Positions 61,579 to 64,000 of a stretch of 64,000 nt of DNA are shown here, in pieces (positions within the stretch are counted from its first letter, which is position 1; each line of letters opens with the position of its first letter). The notes below the pieces were generated by a model. The model was not told the origin of the DNA and made no database searches. It was given only the letters and a program-made list of their open reading frames with translations. A program made the position numbers and the translations under genes. The stretch comes from Methylohalomonas lacus (GTDB lineage Bacteria > Pseudomonadota > Gammaproteobacteria > Methylohalomonadales > Methylohalomonadaceae), in the NCBI RefSeq assembly GCF_024808875.1, contig NZ_JANUCT010000001.1:1-64000 (forward strand), given 5' to 3'.

Positions 61579-63822
61579 ATGTATAAGTACCGATGGGCGC
61601 CCCTCGCGCACTTGTTGGCGGCAGGTTTTGTCGCCGCCGTCCCGGCCGCTGTCCTGGCGCAGGACACTGCGGACAGCGACAGTGCCTCGATTCTTAACCA
61701 GGTCGATGTCATCGGCGATCCGACCGCGATATACACCATCCCGGGGTCGGCCGATTACGTCGACGCCGAGGAATTCCGCGAATTTGGCTATGACGATATC
61801 AACCGCGTGCTCCGCCGCACGCCGGGTGTCTATCTGCGCGAGGAGGACGGCTACGGCCTGTTCCCGAACATCAGCCTGCGCGGTGTCGATACCAGCCGCA
61901 GCGCCAAGGTGACGCTGATGGAAGACGGCGTCCTCGCCGCTCCGGCGCCGTATTCCGCACCGTCGGCCTATTACTCACCGACCACCGGCCGCATGAGCGG
62001 CATCGAGGTGCTCAAGGGCAGCAGCCAGATCCAGTACGGTCCGCAGACCACCGGCGGTGCCATCAATTACCGGTCAACACCGATCCCGACCGAGGAGCGT
62101 ACCTACCTGCGCGGTCAGTTCGGCAGCGACCGCGAATACCGGGCGCATGCCTACCATGGCAACACGGTCGACACTGACATCGGCCGCGTCGGTTACCTGG
62201 CCGAGTTCTACCTGCGCGATACCGAGGGCTTCAAGTCAATCGACACCACTCCGGATTTCCAGGATGGCGACGAGACCGGCTTCCACAACATCGAGCCGAT
62301 GATCAAGCTGGCCTGGGAGCCGAACACCGACGCCTACAACCGTTTCGAGTTCAAGTACGGCTATACCGATAAGGAAGCCGACGAGACCTACCTCGGTCTG
62401 ACCACACCGGATTTCCGCCGCGATCCGAACCGGCGCTATTCCGCCTCGCGGTTCGACAACATCGACACCGAACATCATCGCACGCATCTGCGTCACTTCT
62501 TCTCGCCGCATGACGACTTCGATCTCGTGACGACGGCGTACTACAACGAGTTCAAGCGCAACTGGTACAAGCTGGCCAGCACCAGTGCCGGCGATATTTC
62601 CGAGGCGTTGGCAGGCGGTGCCGGTCTCGACTGCCTGCGCGGTGACGCCGCCTGTGACCTGAACGTGCGTGCCAACCGCCGTTCCTACCGTTCCTACGGC
62701 ATCCAGACCGAGGCCACCCAGCGCTTCGATACCGGTACGCTGGCACACGAGGTCACCGTCGGTCTGCGCTACCACGAGGACTACGAGGAACGTAAGCAGG
62801 AAGAGGATACGTTCAACCAGGCCGCCAACGGCACGATCACCGACGCGACTTTCCGGCCGTTCGGTAGCCGTGACAACCGCAAGGACAGCGCCGAGGCGAT
62901 CGCCGTGTTCATCCAGGATCGCATCGAATACGGCGACTGGTGGGTGACGCCGGGGCTGCGCTACGAGCACATCGACTACGAGCGCGACGATCGCCTCGAC
63001 TCGACCAATAATGGCAAGGAATCACTCGATGTCGTCGGTGGCGGCATCGGTGCCGGCTACAACTGGACCGACGAGTGGCAGACCTTCGGCGGCATCCACT
63101 TCGGCTTCTCACCGCCGGGACCGGGCGGTGCCATCGGCGGCCAGGAAGAGGAAACCAGCATCGCCTACGAACTGGGCAGCCGCTATGCCAGTCGCGATGG
63201 TGTTCTGACGGCCGAGGCGGTGGCCTTCCTGACCGAGTTTGACGACATGATCGTTGTCGACAACATCGGTGCCACCGGCAGCGGCGATTCCGAGAATCTC
63301 GGTGAAGTCCGGTCCTATGGTCTGGAACTGTCCGGCCAGTTCGACCTCGGCCTGGCGCAGGGCTGGTCCTTCAGCAACCCGTATCATATGGCCTATACCT
63401 ATACCAATGCCGAGCAGCGTAGCAGTGCCGCCTCCGCGGATGCCGAATCGATCTTCAGTTTCGGTGCCAAGGGCAACAAGGTGCCGTATATCCCCGAGCA
63501 TCAGCTGAATGTCGGCACGGCGCTGGAATTCGCCCGCTGGGGCACGTCACTCAACGTGACCTACGTCGACGAGACCTTTACCAGTGCCAACAATGTCAGC
63601 ACCGAGGTCAATGGTGACGGTGATCCGGATGCCCGCTTCGGCAAGACCGACAGCTACACGCTGGTGGATCTGGGTGCGCATTACAAGCTGCAGCCGAACA
63701 CCAAGCTATTCGGTGGCGTGCATAACCTGCTCGATCGCGAATACATTGTTTCACGGCAGCCGCTGGGGCCGCGCCCGGGTATCGACCGGACCTGGTTCGT
63801 CGGCATCGAGCTTGAGCTGTAA
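61579..63822 (+). CDS. TonB-dependent outer-membrane receptor (FecA-like)
   Basis: 747 residues. A signal peptide (LAHLLAAGFVAAVPAAVLAQ) is followed by a plug domain (FREFGYDDINRVLRRTPGVY, LFPNISLRGVDTSRSAKVTL, GIEVLKGSSQIQYGPQTTGG) and a 22-strand barrel ending in ELEL. The plug motifs resemble FecA-type ferric citrate or siderophore receptors; no N-terminal signalling domain is present, so it lacks the FecR-linked regulation of FecA. Which chelate it imports cannot be read from sequence. It follows bfd and is preceded by a Fur-like site, so iron regulation is likely. A perfect terminator follows. Confidence 0.92.
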   Translation: MYKYRWAPLAHLLAAGFVAAVPAAVLAQDTADSDSASILNQVDVIGDPTAIYTIPGSADYVDAEEFREFGYDDINRVLRRTPGVYLREEDGYGLFPNISLRGVDTSRSAKVTLMEDGVLAAPAPYSAPSAYYSPTTGRMSGIEVLKGSSQIQYGPQTTGGAINYRSTPIPTEERTYLRGQFGSDREYRAHAYHGNTVDTDIGRVGYLAEFYLRDTEGFKSIDTTPDFQDGDETGFHNIEPMIKLAWEPNTDAYNRFEFKYGYTDKEADETYLGLTTPDFRRDPNRRYSASRFDNIDTEHHRTHLRHFFSPHDDFDLVTTAYYNEFKRNWYKLASTSAGDISEALAGGAGLDCLRGDAACDLNVRANRRSYRSYGIQTEATQRFDTGTLAHEVTVGLRYHEDYEERKQEEDTFNQAANGTITDATFRPFGSRDNRKDSAEAIAVFIQDRIEYGDWWVTPGLRYEHIDYERDDRLDSTNNGKESLDVVGGGIGAGYNWTDEWQTFGGIHFGFSPPGPGGAIGGQEEETSIAYELGSRYASRDGVLTAEAVAFLTEFDDMIVVDNIGATGSGDSENLGEVRSYGLELSGQFDLGLAQGWSFSNPYHMAYTYTNAEQRSSAASADAESIFSFGAKGNKVPYIPEHQLNVGTALEFARWGTSLNVTYVDETFTSANNVSTEVNGDGDPDARFGKTDSYTLVDLGAHYKLQPNTKLFGGVHNLLDREYIVSRQPLGPRPGIDRTWFVGIELEL

Positions 63823-63855
63823 GATAGACTCAGCCTGTTTAGCGACAGTTGTCTG

Positions 63856-63890
63856 ACAGCCTGGCTGATGAGCATCAGCCAGGCTGTTTT
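63856..63890 (+). terminator. Rho-independent terminator after the TonB receptor gene
   Basis: ACAGCCTGGCTGAT/ATCAGCCAGGCTGT, a perfect 14-base stem with loop GAGC and TTTT. Confidence 0.92.
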
Positions 63891-63935
63891 GTCTGAATTC
63901 ATCGTGGTTGTTAATTGAACAAGAGGTTGTCCGGT

Positions 63936-64000
63936 ATGAAACAACGTTTGTGGTTGATGCTGTTCCTGTTAGTCGCGCTTGTGCCGAGTGCACCGGCGGC
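63936..64000 (+). CDS. Start of a secreted protein, cut by the window edge
   Basis: The frame begins MKQRLWLMLFLLVALVPSAP and runs off the window. It is a typical Sec signal peptide with a basic start and a hydrophobic core. AAGAGG precedes the ATG. Only about 21 residues are visible, so no family can be given; its place after the TonB receptor suggests a periplasmic iron-related protein, as a guess. Confidence 0.6.
   Translation, partial: MKQRLWLMLFLLVALVPSAPA

Noticed and set aside
61579-63822. FecA-type signalling receptor with its own sigma/anti-sigma control
   Set aside because: No N-terminal signalling domain is present and no fecI/fecR-like genes adjoin.

Overview
The window is a high-G+C chromosome segment that reads as a gammaproteobacterium, probably in or near the Chromatiales/Ectothiorhodospiraceae. 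The reasons are synteny and family content: engB, cytochrome c4, dsbA and a ResB/CcsA (System II) cytochrome c maturation pair; BepA/LoiP-type M48 lipoproteins; prlC; rpmE; bfr-bfd; and a TorF-type porin. No rRNA or other taxonomic marker is present, so this placement is an inference. I see no intact tRNA, rRNA, CRISPR array or prophage.

Layout. (1) 0.4-6.2 kb: selO, then a class II (B12-dependent) ribonucleotide reductase nrdJ whose NPCGEQ active-site motif is split by a 376-residue intein with homing-endonuclease motifs. (2) 6.2-10.7 kb: accessory DNA inserted behind nrdJ. It holds an MscS-related membrane protein and an HflK/HflC-like pair, punctuated by an eroded nrdJ tail (8057-8156) and a nearly perfect 358-bp second copy of the nrdJ 3' end (10357-10714). 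(3) 10.7-15.1 kb: a run of leftward small genes separated by attC-like palindromes, i.e. an integron cassette array with no integrase gene in view (CALIN-type). A RAYT transposase with inverted flanking repeats and an IS3-family tail sit inside it. (4) 15.5-17.3 kb: recQ.

(5) 17.7-39.2 kb: a methylated-amine utilisation island. It has a GcvT-like gene (dmmD-like), a triple-PAS protein, a sigma-54 activator, dimethylamine monooxygenase (dmmABC), N-methylglutamate dehydrogenase (mgdABCD, SoxBDAG-like), an XRE-cupin regulator, N-methylglutamate synthase (mgsABC), gamma-glutamylmethylamide synthetase (gmaS), a porin and an Amt transporter. Together these would take up methylated amines, convert dimethylamine to methylamine plus formaldehyde, and then run the indirect N-methylglutamate route to glutamate plus a folate-bound C1 unit. 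Two -24/-12 elements and a shared GTACA-centred operator-like motif suggest control by the sigma-54 activator.

(6) 39.5-60.4 kb: housekeeping and envelope genes: rmuC, a SprT-like protease, two M48 lipoproteins, an ECF sigma/cupin pair, a DMT transporter, dsbA, ccsB-resB, cytochrome c4, engB, a nuclease, rpmE, xth, an SH3-domain protein, prlC, and a GIDE-domain/LemA pair. The engB downstream gap carries a candidate minus-strand small RNA in the position of Spot 42/ErsA, next to an AT-rich stretch with DnaA-box matches. (7) 60.5-64 kb: iron genes bfr, bfd and a FecA-like TonB receptor, and the start of a secreted protein cut by the window edge.
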